The notes under the pieces are model-generated. The model was given only the letters and a program-made list of their open reading frames with translations, did no database searches and had not been told where the DNA came from. Positions 54,569 to 63,503 of a stretch of DNA of 64,000 nt are shown here, piece after piece. Origin of the DNA: Mangrovimonas spongiae (GTDB taxonomy: Bacteria; Bacteroidota; Bacteroidia; Flavobacteriales; Flavobacteriaceae); NCBI RefSeq assembly GCF_003944795.1, contig NZ_RWBG01000001.1:744001-808000 (forward strand). The letters are read 5' to 3'. A program made the translations under genes and the position numbers. Each line of letters opens with the position of its first letter. The stretch's first letter is position 1.

Positions 54569-56062
54569 ATGAAGCTTAATTACAAAATTATCTTTCATTT
54601 TTTTGGGTTGCTATTGTTATTTAATGGCGGTTTTATGCTATTAGCTTCTTTAGTGAGCTTAATTTATAAAGATGGTGCTACCATTGGAATTTTTGAAGCA
54701 GCTGGTTTAACTATACTAACAGGCTTGTTAGTTATGTTTTATACCAAGAGCCATAAAAAAGAAATGAACAAACGCGAGGGTTACATTGTTGTAGGTCTTG
54801 GTTGGATTATTATGTCGCTTTCAGGAACGTTACCCTATGTGTTTTCTGGCGCTATTCCAAGTTTTACGAATGCTTTTTTTGAAACCATGTCTGGATACAC
54901 CACAACAGGCGCATCTATTTTAAATGATATAGAAGCAATGCCAGAAGGTATTTTATTTTGGCGTAGTTTAACCCATTGGATAGGTGGTATGGGTATTATT
55001 GTATTAGCTATTGCTGTATTGCCGTTATTGGGTATTGGTGGTATGCAAATGTTTGCGGCTGAAGCTCCTGGGCCTAATGCCGATAAACTTCATCCAAGAA
55101 TAACCGATACCGCTAAGCGTTTGTGGCTAATTTATTTTGGGTATACCGCAGCCGAAACTATTTTGCTTAAGGTTGCTGGAATGTCTTTTTTCGATGCTAT
55201 TAACCATGCACTTTGTACGTTGTCAACCGGAGGGTTTTCAACGAAAAATGCTAGTGTTGCTTATTGGAATAATCAGCCTATTATTCAATATATTATTATA
55301 ATTTTCATGTTTTTAGCCGGGACTAACTTTGTGTTAAGTTATTTTGCTTTTAAAGGGAAGGTTCAAAAGGTATTGCATGATGGCGAGTTTAAACTTTATT
55401 TTAAGTTTATCGCAGCGTTTACAATTATAGCAGCTTTAATTATCTACTTTCAAGCCGATGTGTCAAAATCGTCTATTATTCACCCAATGGTTTGGGGAGA
55501 AGCCGAAAGCGCTTTTAGGCACGCCTTATTTCAAGTGTTAGCTATAGTTACTACAACAGGATTTGTAACAGCTGATTATACCCTTTGGTCGCCCTTTTTA
55601 GTGGTGTTTTTCTTTGGTTTGATGTTTCTTGGTGGTTCGGCAGGAAGTACCTCGGGCGGTGTTAAAGTGATACGGCATCTAATTCTTATAGAAAATGGAT
55701 TCTTAGAGTTTAAAAGGTCGCTTCATCCTAATGCAATTTTGCCCTTGCGTTACAATAAGCGGTCTATCTCTGGAGATATTGTATTTAATATTCAAGGCTT
55801 TTTTATTCTTTATATGTTGTCTTTTATTGTTGGAGCTTTAGTGTTTTCTATGCTTGGTATAGACTTTAAATCTTCGGTTGGTTTGGCGGCTTCTAGTTTA
55901 GGTAATGTTGGACCAGCATTAGGCGATTTTGGGCCTGTTAATAATTATGCTGCTTTACCATCGTTAGGAAAATGGTGGGCATCGTTTTTAATGTTAATAG
56001 GACGATTGGAACTTTTTACGGTGTTAATTTTGTTGATGCCTTTCTTCTGGAGAAATCGATAA
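54569..56062 (+). CDS. trkH: Trk potassium uptake channel TrkH
   Basis: Polytopic inner-membrane potassium channel subunit of the SKT superfamily, 497 aa. The four pore loops contribute filter sequences SGYTTTGAS, LSTGGFST, VTTTGFVT and SSLGNVG. The GLMFLGGSAGSTSGGVKVIRH segment between loops three and four is a TrkH hallmark that includes the intramembrane gate. It starts immediately after the trkA stop (TAAATG) and is followed by a bidirectional terminator. Confidence 0.95.
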   Translation: MKLNYKIIFHFFGLLLLFNGGFMLLASLVSLIYKDGATIGIFEAAGLTILTGLLVMFYTKSHKKEMNKREGYIVVGLGWIIMSLSGTLPYVFSGAIPSFTNAFFETMSGYTTTGASILNDIEAMPEGILFWRSLTHWIGGMGIIVLAIAVLPLLGIGGMQMFAAEAPGPNADKLHPRITDTAKRLWLIYFGYTAAETILLKVAGMSFFDAINHALCTLSTGGFSTKNASVAYWNNQPIIQYIIIIFMFLAGTNFVLSYFAFKGKVQKVLHDGEFKLYFKFIAAFTIIAALIIYFQADVSKSSIIHPMVWGEAESAFRHALFQVLAIVTTTGFVTADYTLWSPFLVVFFFGLMFLGGSAGSTSGGVKVIRHLILIENGFLEFKRSLHPNAILPLRYNKRSISGDIVFNIQGFFILYMLSFIVGALVFSMLGIDFKSSVGLAASSLGNVGPALGDFGPVNNYAALPSLGKWWASFLMLIGRLELFTVLILLMPFFWRNR

Positions 56063-56078
56063 AGATACTTTACTAAAT

Positions 56079-56113
56079 AAAAAAAGCCACTTTTTAAAAA
56101 GTGGCTTTTTTTA
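56079..56113. terminator. Bidirectional terminator between trkH and aspC
   Basis: Stem AAAAAAAGCCAC with GTGGCTTTTTTT around the AT-only loop TTTTTAAAAA (which can itself extend the stem), with A-run and T-run on either side. It serves two convergent genes. Confidence 0.85.
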
Positions 56114-56129
56114 TGATGAAACTATTCCA

Positions 56130-57317
56130 TTAGTTAACGGCAGCTTTAATACGCTTTAAAGCCTCTATAATTTGATCTTTCGAAGCGGCATAAGATATGC
56201 GTATGCAATCTTTATTACCAAAAGCTTCTCCGGTAACTGTTGCTACGTGGGCTTCTTCTAGTAAGAATAAAGAAAAGTCGGTAGCATTGTTAATTTGTTT
56301 GCCTTTTAAAGTCTTTCCAAAGTAATACGATACATTAGGGAAAACATAAAACGCGCCTTCAGGAATATTTGTTTTAAAGCCTTCAATATCATTTAGTAAG
56401 TCTAAAATTAAATCTCTTCTCGATTTAAATTCATCAACCATAAATGTGATACGTTCAGGAGATTCTGTTAAAGCTGTAATAGCAGCGCGTTGTGCAATGC
56501 AATTAGTTCCAGATGTAATTTGGCCTTGCATTTTTGTGCATGCTTTAGCAATCCATTCTGGAGCGCCAATATACCCTATTCGCCACCCTGTCATGGCAAA
56601 TGCTTTAGCTAATCCATTAACCGTTATTGTACGGTTATACATGCTAGGAATAGAGGCGAAGCTAAACATTTTTGTGCCATAGCTTATATGCTCGTAAATC
56701 TCATCGGAAAGGATAAAGATATCAGGGTGTTTTTCTAATACTTTGGCTAAAGCTTTGTATTCTTCTTCTGAGTAAATGCTTCCACTAGGATTGTTAGGAG
56801 AATTAAAAAACACCATTTTTGTTTTAGGCGTAATAGCAGCTTCAAGTTGCTCAGGTGTAATTTTAAAGTCGTTTTCTATTGTAGAAGGAATTTCTTTAAA
56901 GTTGGCTTCACACAACATTGCAATAGCTGAATAACTTACCCAATAAGGTGCCGGTAACAATACTTCGTCGCCAGGGTTTAATAATACTTGAGCGACATTA
57001 GCTATAGATTGCTTGGCTCCAGTAGAAACCACCACTTGATTAGGTTGATAATCTAAATTATTATCACGCTTAAATTTTAGACATACGGCTTCTTTAAGCT
57101 CACGATAACCATCTACAGGTGTGTAAGAGTTATAATCGTCTTTTATAGCCTGGATAGCAGCATCCTTTATATAATCGGGTGTATTAAAATCAGGTTCGCC
57201 TAAACTTAGGCCAATAATATCGATACCTTGTTCTTTAAGTTCTCTAGCTTTAGCAGCCATGGCCAATGTTGCCGATGTAGGTAAACTATTAATTCTGTTG
57301 GAAAGCTTATCGTTCAT
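56130..57317 (-). CDS. Pyridoxal phosphate aminotransferase, aspartate type
   Basis: Class I/II PLP-dependent aminotransferase, 395 aa, closest to the bacterial aspartate aminotransferases of subgroup I-beta (AspC/AatA of Bacillus and Thermus). Landmarks are GLSLGEPDFNTP, YTPVDGYRELKEAV, NSPNNPSG (172-179), SDEIYEH and the PLP lysine Lys238 in VNGLAKAFAMTGWRIGY. The C-terminal CIRISYA contributes the carboxylate-binding arginine. It could act on aspartate or also on prephenate, and the sequence cannot separate these. It lies 21 bases downstream of a fatty acid desaturase gene and is probably co-transcribed with it. Confidence 0.9.
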   Translation of the reverse strand: MNDKLSNRINSLPTSATLAMAAKARELKEQGIDIIGLSLGEPDFNTPDYIKDAAIQAIKDDYNSYTPVDGYRELKEAVCLKFKRDNNLDYQPNQVVVSTGAKQSIANVAQVLLNPGDEVLLPAPYWVSYSAIAMLCEANFKEIPSTIENDFKITPEQLEAAITPKTKMVFFNSPNNPSGSIYSEEEYKALAKVLEKHPDIFILSDEIYEHISYGTKMFSFASIPSMYNRTITVNGLAKAFAMTGWRIGYIGAPEWIAKACTKMQGQITSGTNCIAQRAAITALTESPERITFMVDEFKSRRDLILDLLNDIEGFKTNIPEGAFYVFPNVSYYFGKTLKGKQINNATDFSLFLLEEAHVATVTGEAFGNKDCIRISYAASKDQIIEALKRIKAAVN

Positions 57318-57338
57318 CTATTGTAATAGAAATATAGT

Positions 57339-58436
57339 TTAAACAGTCGCAGGTTTCATTCCCATTTCTTTTAAGAATTTAAAATGGGCGATAACAGCTT
57401 TTCTTGTTGTTTTGTATTCGTTATAAGGTAAATTAAATTCTTTGGCTGTTTCCCTTACAATTTTAGAAATCTTGGTATAGTGTACGTGACTAATATTTGG
57501 AAAAATATGATGTTCTACTTGGTGATTTAATCCACCAGTAAACCAGTTCACAACTTTGTTTTTTGTAGAGAAGTTTACCGTGGTTTTTAACTGGTGTACG
57601 GCCCAAGAATTTTTCATGGTTCCTGATTCTTCTGGCATTGGCATTTCGGCCTCTTCCATGACGTGAGCCAATTGAAATACCACACTTAAAATTAATCCAG
57701 CAGTGTAATGCATGATAAAGAATCCTATTAAAATTTTCCACCAAGCTATATCTAATATTAACATAGGTAGTACAATCCAAACAGCAATATAAATAAGTTT
57801 TGATATTACTAATTTACTCCAGTTCCATACCGGATTAGGAAACTTACCGTACGATAGTTTACGTTTCATATAGCGTTTCATTTGTTGCCAATCTGTGGTA
57901 ATGGCCCAGTTTATAGTTAATAAACCATAAAGCAACACCGAGTAAACATGCTGAAATTTGTGGTGCCAATGCCAATCGGCATTTTTAGAAAAACGCAAAA
58001 TGCGACCAGCTTCTAAATCTTCATCATGGCCATGAATATTTGTATAGGTATGATGTAATACGTTGTGTTGTACTTTCCAGTTGTAAACATTTCCGGCAAG
58101 AATATAAATGCTGCTTCCCATAAGGCGGTTTACCCATTCTTTGTTTGAATAAGCGCCATGGTTTCCATCGTGCATAACATTCATGCCAACGCCTGCCATT
58201 CCTATTCCCATAACAATGGTTAAAAGAAGTTGCGCCCAACCAGGAATGTTTAACGTAAGTAATAAGAAATATGGTGTTAAGAATAGCGAAAACATCACGA
58301 TTGTTTTTACCCAAAGTTTCCAGTTTCCTGTGCGTTTTATGTTATTGTCTTTAAAATAAGCATTAACACGTTTGTTTAAGGTTCTAAAAAACTTAGCAGA
58401 ATCTGTTCTTGAAAAAGTAAGTGCTTTATTTGTCAT
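57339..58436 (-). CDS. Membrane fatty acid desaturase
   Basis: Integral-membrane di-iron desaturase of 365 aa that introduces double bonds into acyl chains. All three histidine boxes are present: HDGNHG (89-94), HNVLHH (124-129) and HQVEHH (305-310). Four hydrophobic helices are visible (about residues 44-62, 68-86, 215-232, 234-256). The QxxHH form of the third box is typical of front-end, cytochrome-b5-dependent desaturases, although no b5 domain is fused here, so an outside electron donor is needed. The regiospecificity is unknown. A -7 element and a palindrome lie upstream. The aminotransferase gene follows in the same orientation. Confidence 0.9.
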   Translation of the reverse strand: MTNKALTFSRTDSAKFFRTLNKRVNAYFKDNNIKRTGNWKLWVKTIVMFSLFLTPYFLLLTLNIPGWAQLLLTIVMGIGMAGVGMNVMHDGNHGAYSNKEWVNRLMGSSIYILAGNVYNWKVQHNVLHHTYTNIHGHDEDLEAGRILRFSKNADWHWHHKFQHVYSVLLYGLLTINWAITTDWQQMKRYMKRKLSYGKFPNPVWNWSKLVISKLIYIAVWIVLPMLILDIAWWKILIGFFIMHYTAGLILSVVFQLAHVMEEAEMPMPEESGTMKNSWAVHQLKTTVNFSTKNKVVNWFTGGLNHQVEHHIFPNISHVHYTKISKIVRETAKEFNLPYNEYKTTRKAVIAHFKFLKEMGMKPATV

Positions 58437-58457
58437 CTTTTTATAATTTTAATCTAT

Positions 58458-58480
58458 AATTACAAACAGTATCTGTAATT
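58458..58480. repeat. Inverted repeat in the desaturase leader
   Basis: Arms AATTACA and TGTAATT (7 bp, perfect) with a 9-base spacer, containing a second overlapping palindrome ACAG-TAT-CTGT. It is not followed by a T-run, so it is more likely an operator or RNA hairpin than a terminator. Confidence 0.4.
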
Positions 58481-58489
58481 ATTAAAGGC

Positions 58490-58497
58490 CAAAGATA
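58490..58497 (-). promoter_or_regulatory. Candidate -7 element of the desaturase gene
   Basis: Minus strand TATCTTTG (TAnnTTTG), 54 bases upstream of the desaturase ATG. A 7-bp inverted repeat lies between this element and the start codon. Confidence 0.5.
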
Positions 58498-58555
58498 AAT
58501 AATATCTTAAGGTTAGGTGGTAAAGTTTTCATAAAAATATACACAATAAATTCTC

Positions 58556-58563
58556 TATTTTTG
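58556..58563 (+). promoter_or_regulatory. Candidate -7 element of rsmG
   Basis: TATTTTTG (TAnnTTTG), 17 bases upstream of the rsmG ATG, divergent from the desaturase promoter. Confidence 0.45.
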
Positions 58564-58579
58564 TCGAAAAATAAATTTA

Positions 58580-59209
58580 ATGGAACTCGTACTTAAATAT
58601 TTTCCTGACTTAACAAGCGAACAAATTCAAAAATTTGAAGCCTTAGAAGAGCTTTATAAAGATTGGAATTTAAAAATAAATGTGGTTTCCAGAAAAGATA
58701 TTGATGAGCTGTATTTAAGGCATGTGTTACATTCTTTAGCCATAGCAAAAGTTATTACATTTAAGCCTGGCACTAAAATCATGGATGTAGGAACAGGAGG
58801 TGGTTTTCCAGGGATTCCTTTAGCGATTTTATTTCCTGAGTGTTCGTTTCATTTGGTAGATAGTATTGCCAAAAAGTTAAAAGTAGTTAATGAAGTTGTT
58901 GATGGTCTTGGACTAGATAACGTAAAAACAACACATACCCGTGTAGAAGAGATAGATGATACTTACGATTTTATAGTGAGTAGAGCTGTCGCCGCTATGC
59001 CAACTTTTGTAAGATGGATAAAAGGTAAAGTGTCTAAGAATCAGAACAATACCTTGAAAAATGGTATTCTGTATTTAAAAGGTGGTGATTTAACCGAAGA
59101 GCTTCAAGATTACAAAACAGTAACCATTTATCCTATTAACGATTTTTACAACGAGCCATTTTTTGAAACAAAAAAAGTGGTTCATCTGCCTATAAAATTT
59201 AAAGGCTAA
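58580..59209 (+). CDS. rsmG: 16S rRNA (guanine527-N7)-methyltransferase
   Basis: RsmG/GidB, a SAM-dependent enzyme that methylates G527 of 16S rRNA, 209 aa. Conserved blocks are YKDWNLKINVVSRKD, RHVLHSLAIA, the SAM-binding DVGTGGGFPGIPLAI, DSIAKKLKVVNEV and the VSRAVAAMPTFVRW motif. Loss of RsmG gives low-level streptomycin resistance in several bacteria. It is transcribed alone, with its own promoter and a terminator in the convergent neighbour. Confidence 0.95.
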   Translation: MELVLKYFPDLTSEQIQKFEALEELYKDWNLKINVVSRKDIDELYLRHVLHSLAIAKVITFKPGTKIMDVGTGGGFPGIPLAILFPECSFHLVDSIAKKLKVVNEVVDGLGLDNVKTTHTRVEEIDDTYDFIVSRAVAAMPTFVRWIKGKVSKNQNNTLKNGILYLKGGDLTEELQDYKTVTIYPINDFYNEPFFETKKVVHLPIKFKG

Positions 59210-59227
59210 ACAAAACCACTTTGTGGT

Positions 59228-59265
59228 ATTGTGGAGTAGTTAAGATTATCTTACCACAATTTTTT
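59228..59265 (+). terminator. Terminator of rsmG inside the convergent gene
   Basis: Stem ATTGTGG with CCACAAT, enclosing a smaller TAAGAT/ATCTTA hairpin, followed by a T-run. It overlaps the last codons of the minus-strand hydrolase gene. Just to its left, ACCAC-TTT-GTGGT with an A-run may serve the opposite strand. Confidence 0.5.
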
Positions 59266-60856
59266 CTCTTAATGAAATACCTTCTTGTGTATTAATGTTT
59301 AAAATGTATAAACCAGAAGCTACATTAATTGGAATGTCTGTTTTAGTACCTAAGTTGGTTACCGTTTTAAATACTAATTTTCCTGTTAAATCTGTTATAG
59401 ATATTGAGGTGTTTTTAAAGTTTTTCTGAGTAATTAATGTCAGGTGTTCGTTAATAGGGTTTTGAGCAATTTTAATATAGTTATCAACAATTACTTGTTC
59501 TTGTGTGGTAAGAGCATTTTCTAAAATTTCGTTTAAAGCAAAAGTTACATTGTCTTCAGTGAGCGTAACATGAGGTTCGTTATTGTCGGGGATGTAAGCA
59601 TTAACAAAAGGAGAGGCCGTCATGTTAGGTGTGGTATACCAGTTACTATCTGTTATGGCTAAAGCGCTTAATGTTGGTATGAAATTAAAGTATTGCGAGT
59701 TCAGGTTGTCAACAAACTCAGTAATTAATGCATTAGAGCCATCATCAAAAGAATATAAATCAAATTGTCCACCAGGTGCACTATCTATACCATCTGATGT
59801 TGCTGGAGACTCCGCTGTAGCACTATAAGTTACAGGAAAACCAAAAATAGATAATAAGACGTCGGTGACAGTTATATTTTGATTGGCTGCTGGTGTAAAA
59901 TGAATATCGGCTGTAGCAGTAATGCCAAACTCAACATCAAAAGTATGATTAATTAACTCCATTCCAGGAGTGCCAGTCATTTGCCCTATGTTACTTCCAT
60001 TTGAAATGGCAACATTTCTAATGTCTTGTGGGAACCCTAAGTTTGTTAGTTCGGTTTGAAAAGCGTCTCTATAATTTGGTGCGCCTAAAGGGGTATGTGT
60101 TATGGCACTTTGGTCAACGCCACCAGCATCAACGTGGGCTAAATAATGGTCTATAAGCATTTGTTTTGCTGCAGGGCTATTTAAAAGGCCATTAACTAAA
60201 GGCTCTAGTTCTGTAATACCAGCATCATTTAGCATATAATTAAAAAGGTATTGTATACCAATAGGAACATTGGCTCCTAAATGAGGCGAATCGAATGAAA
60301 TATACAATCTGGTATCGTGATCCATGGTATTTTGTTCCATATAGCTCAAGGCATATCTAGAAATTAAACCACCCATGCTTGGGCCAATAACCACATTTTC
60401 CTCAACACCAGTTTTCATGCTGTTAATTTCATTTATTAAAGCAATGAGAATAAAAGCATTTCGTTGTATATAATCGGCACCACCATTTATTTCGGCACCA
60501 TCGGCAGTTCTTGTATAGGTTGGGAAGTTTAGAACAACAAGATCAAAGCCTTCGTCTCTTACAACATCGGCTAAATTTTCAACAGGATTGCCGTAATCTA
60601 ATAAACCATACATTGAAGGAATATCTCTAGTATCGTTAGGGTCGAAGCCATCAACAAAAAAGATAGGTTTATCAAGAACACCATCTATATTGTCGTAATA
60701 AATTTTGTACTCGCCGGTTCCTATATGGCTTTCGGTTTCATCAACACCTTGAAATGGTATAGTTGAATTTATTTCTGTAATAGTACTTTCGCTACCAGCT
60801 TGAGCAAAAAACATATAAGGGAGCAAAAACAAAATGAGAAAGTAATTTTTTTTCAT
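59246..60856 (-). CDS. T9SS-sorted alpha/beta hydrolase (lipase-like)
   Basis: Secreted protein of 536 aa. The signal peptide covers about residues 1-20 (ending FFAQAG). An alpha/beta hydrolase domain follows: a FFVDGFDPNDTRD strand-loop near residue 67, then the nucleophile elbow GPSMGG (Ser160) and FDSPHLGANVP, as in GPI-inositol-deacylase- or lipase-like proteins. The C-terminal part (about 455-536) is a type A T9SS sorting domain, with NYIKIAQNPINEHL, SISITDLTGKLV and a final LREKIVVR. The protein is therefore predicted to cross the outer membrane by T9SS and be attached or released. The substrate is unknown. Confidence 0.85.
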   Translation of the reverse strand: MKKNYFLILFLLPYMFFAQAGSESTITEINSTIPFQGVDETESHIGTGEYKIYYDNIDGVLDKPIFFVDGFDPNDTRDIPSMYGLLDYGNPVENLADVVRDEGFDLVVLNFPTYTRTADGAEINGGADYIQRNAFILIALINEINSMKTGVEENVVIGPSMGGLISRYALSYMEQNTMDHDTRLYISFDSPHLGANVPIGIQYLFNYMLNDAGITELEPLVNGLLNSPAAKQMLIDHYLAHVDAGGVDQSAITHTPLGAPNYRDAFQTELTNLGFPQDIRNVAISNGSNIGQMTGTPGMELINHTFDVEFGITATADIHFTPAANQNITVTDVLLSIFGFPVTYSATAESPATSDGIDSAPGGQFDLYSFDDGSNALITEFVDNLNSQYFNFIPTLSALAITDSNWYTTPNMTASPFVNAYIPDNNEPHVTLTEDNVTFALNEILENALTTQEQVIVDNYIKIAQNPINEHLTLITQKNFKNTSISITDLTGKLVFKTVTNLGTKTDIPINVASGLYILNINTQEGISLREKIVVR

Positions 60857-60942
60857 AGAATATAATTTGATTAATAGCTAGGTTAAATATAGCAAGTTTA
60901 ATTGATTTAGTAGTTTAGGATTGAGATTTTAAGGTAAAACGC

Positions 60943-60978
60943 AAAAAAAATCCTTAAAAGTCATGCTTTTAAGGATTT
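60943..60978 (-). terminator. Terminator of pruA
   Basis: Perfect 13-bp stem AAATCCTTAAAAG with CTTTTAAGGATTT, 5-base loop, T-run on the minus strand, 27 bases after the pruA stop. Confidence 0.85.
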
Positions 60979-61004
60979 AGTATGTTTGTGATTTTTGTAA
61001 AAAA

Positions 61005-62633
61005 TTACTCGCCTAAAAATGGATATCTGTAATCGGTAGGTGTAACAAAAGTTTCTTTAATTAATCTAGGAGATACCCAACGTAATAAGTTTTGTGCACT
61101 TCCTGCTTTATCGTTAGTTCCAGAAGCTCTAGCACCTCCAAAAGGTTGTTGTCCTACAACAGCACCAGTTGGTTTGTCGTTAATGTAGAAGTTTCCAGCC
61201 GAGTTTTCTAGAGCTTGAACAGCTTCTTCAACAGCATATCTACAATTCGATAAAATAGCACCTGTTAACGCATATTCGCTGGTTTCGTCTACTAGCTTAA
61301 GCGTTTCACTATAGTCATTTTCGTTATAAACATAAATGGTCATAACTGGCCCAAACAATTCGGTACACATGGTGGTGTATTTAGGATTTGTTGTTACAAT
61401 TACAGTAGGTTCGATAAAATACCCTTTAGATTTATCGTAATTACCGCCAACAATAATTTCAGCTTCGTTACTAGCTTTAGCTTCGTCTATATACTTAGCG
61501 AGTTTATCAAAAGATCCTTCATGAATAACAGCTGTAATAAAGTTTTCCATGTTTTCTGGAGATCCCATTTTAAATGATGTTACATCTTCTATAACATAAT
61601 TTTTAACATCGTCCCATAAATTAGAAGGAATGTAAGCTCTTGAAGCAGCACTACATTTTTGACCTTGGAACTCAAAAGCACCACGAGAAATAGCTGTAGC
61701 GACTTGTTTGGCGTTAGCCGATTTATGAGCTACGATAAAATCTTTTCCACCGGTTTCTCCTACAATTCTTGGGTAGGTTTTATAGTTGTGGATGTTGTTT
61801 CCTATTTTTTTCCAAAGTTCTTTAAAAACAAATGTTGATCCAGTAAAGTGTAGTCCTGAAAATTCGGTGTGATTGATAATAGTATCGGTAATCATAACAG
61901 GATCGCCAAATACAACATTAATAACACCATCTGGAACACCAGCTTCTTTAAATACGTCCATAATAACTTTTGCAGAGTAGATTTGACTATCGCTAGGTTT
62001 CCAAACTACAACATTACCCATTAAAGCCATGCAAGATGGTAAGTTTCCAGCAATGGCGGTAAAGTTAAAAGGTGTTACGGCATAAGTAAATCCTTCAAGT
62101 GGTCTATATTCTACACGATTCCAAGCGCCGCTTGTGCTTTCTGGTTGCTCCATGTAAATTTCGGTCATGTATTGTACATTAAAACGTAAGAAATCTACAA
62201 TTTCGCAAGCTGAATCAATTTCTGCTTGGTGAATATTTTTAGACTGCGCAATCATTGTTGCGGCATTCATTTTAGCGCGGTAAGGTCCGGCGATTAGCTC
62301 GGCAGCCTTTAAGAAAATACCTGCGCGTTGTTGCCAAGGCATTTTAGCCCATTTTTTTCTAGCTTCTAATGCAGTAGAAATAGCCTCTTCAACATGCGTT
62401 TTTTCAGCTAAATGATACGTGCCAACAACATGTTGATGGTCGTGAGGTGGCGACATAGTTCTAGTGTTTCCTGTTTCAATGTCTTTACCGTTTATATATA
62501 ATGGTACGTCAACTTTACTGTTAAACATGTTTTTGTATACCGTTAAAACTTCCTCGCGTTCTGGAGATCCAGGAGCGTAAGTTTTTACTGGTTCGTTAAC
62601 TGCAATTGGTACGTTAAAAAATCCGTTTGCCAT
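61005..62633 (-). CDS. pruA: L-glutamate gamma-semialdehyde dehydrogenase (P5C dehydrogenase)
   Basis: Second step of proline catabolism: NAD-dependent oxidation of glutamate semialdehyde (from pyrroline-5-carboxylate) to glutamate. A monofunctional 542-aa enzyme resembling the eukaryotic ALDH4A1 type. Landmarks are TPFNFTAIAGNLPS, WKPSDSQIYSA, FTGST, the general-base Glu293 in GETGGKDF, the nucleophile Cys327 in GQKCSAASR, and ELFGPVMTIYVY. The proline dehydrogenase partner is not in the window. The promoter upstream has both -33 and -7 elements. Confidence 0.95.
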   Translation of the reverse strand: MANGFFNVPIAVNEPVKTYAPGSPEREEVLTVYKNMFNSKVDVPLYINGKDIETGNTRTMSPPHDHQHVVGTYHLAEKTHVEEAISTALEARKKWAKMPWQQRAGIFLKAAELIAGPYRAKMNAATMIAQSKNIHQAEIDSACEIVDFLRFNVQYMTEIYMEQPESTSGAWNRVEYRPLEGFTYAVTPFNFTAIAGNLPSCMALMGNVVVWKPSDSQIYSAKVIMDVFKEAGVPDGVINVVFGDPVMITDTIINHTEFSGLHFTGSTFVFKELWKKIGNNIHNYKTYPRIVGETGGKDFIVAHKSANAKQVATAISRGAFEFQGQKCSAASRAYIPSNLWDDVKNYVIEDVTSFKMGSPENMENFITAVIHEGSFDKLAKYIDEAKASNEAEIIVGGNYDKSKGYFIEPTVIVTTNPKYTTMCTELFGPVMTIYVYNENDYSETLKLVDETSEYALTGAILSNCRYAVEEAVQALENSAGNFYINDKPTGAVVGQQPFGGARASGTNDKAGSAQNLLRWVSPRLIKETFVTPTDYRYPFLGE

Positions 62634-62673
62634 GAGAATTTAGATTTTATTGATTTGTAATTTTTTAGCATTG

Positions 62674-62708
62674 CAAATTTAATATTTTAAAACGGGTTTG
62701 CTTGCAAA
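62674..62708 (-). promoter_or_regulatory. Promoter of pruA
   Basis: Minus strand TTTG, a 23-base spacer, then TAAATTTG, matching the Bacteroidota promoter pattern at the upper end of the spacing range. The -7 element is 40 bases upstream of the pruA ATG. Confidence 0.55.
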
Positions 62709-62777
62709 TTTGATTATAAAAAGGCGTTAAATATTAGAAATTTTGTAAGTTGCCATTTTTATGTTACAATATGATTT

Positions 62778-63503
62778 ATGTGTACAGTTACTCTTGCCCC
62801 ACAGGGCCAAAACAATTTTGTTTTAACCTCTAACCGAGATGAAGCGCCTGGGCGTGATAATTTAGCGCCAACATTCTATAAAGAAGACGGTGTTAAGTTG
62901 CTATATCCTAAAGACAGTTTGGCTGGAGGTACTTGGATAGGTGCTAGCGAGAAACAACGTTTAATTTGCTTGTTAAATGGAGGGTTTAATAAACATAAAA
63001 GAAAACAAACATATGGGTTAAGTCGTGGTGTGGTTGTTAAGGATTTATTGATTTGCAAAGATTTTAAAACTGAAGTAGCTAGCTATGATTTGAATGATGT
63101 AGAGCCATTTACAATAGTTTGTGTGGAATGGATTGAAACGTTGCGTTTTTTTGAACTTGTATGGGATGGCAATAAAAAACATGTAAAAGACTTACCATTG
63201 GAGCCACATATTTGGTCGTCATCTACATTGTATACTGCGTCTATGAAGCAGGAGCGCAAATTATGGTTTGAAATGTTTAAAAATGACCATGTTTTAAATA
63301 AGTTTACACTTCTTAAATTTCATAAGCATGCTGGTGACAATAATAATGATTTTGGTGTTATAATGGACAGAGGTTTTGTAAAAACAACCAGTATTACACA
63401 AGTTGAAAAATCTAATCATTTAGTAACCATGCAATATGAAGACTTACAGAAGAATACAAGTGCATTAATTGACTTTGATTGTAACTTAATTCATGAAAAA
63501 TAA
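62778..63503 (+). CDS. NRDE/TANGO2-family protein
   Basis: A 241-residue cytoplasmic protein of the NRDE family, the bacterial relatives of human TANGO2. The family-naming motif is at residues 19-22 (SNRDE), followed by GGTWIGAS and LLNGGF. The N-terminus is Met-Cys2-Thr, and removal of the Met would expose a cysteine, as in Ntn hydrolases, to which this fold has been compared. The biochemical role is not established. Its 3' end overlaps the next gene by 11 bases, so the two are likely translated together. Confidence 0.88.
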   Translation: MCTVTLAPQGQNNFVLTSNRDEAPGRDNLAPTFYKEDGVKLLYPKDSLAGGTWIGASEKQRLICLLNGGFNKHKRKQTYGLSRGVVVKDLLICKDFKTEVASYDLNDVEPFTIVCVEWIETLRFFELVWDGNKKHVKDLPLEPHIWSSSTLYTASMKQERKLWFEMFKNDHVLNKFTLLKFHKHAGDNNNDFGVIMDRGFVKTTSITQVEKSNHLVTMQYEDLQKNTSALIDFDCNLIHEK

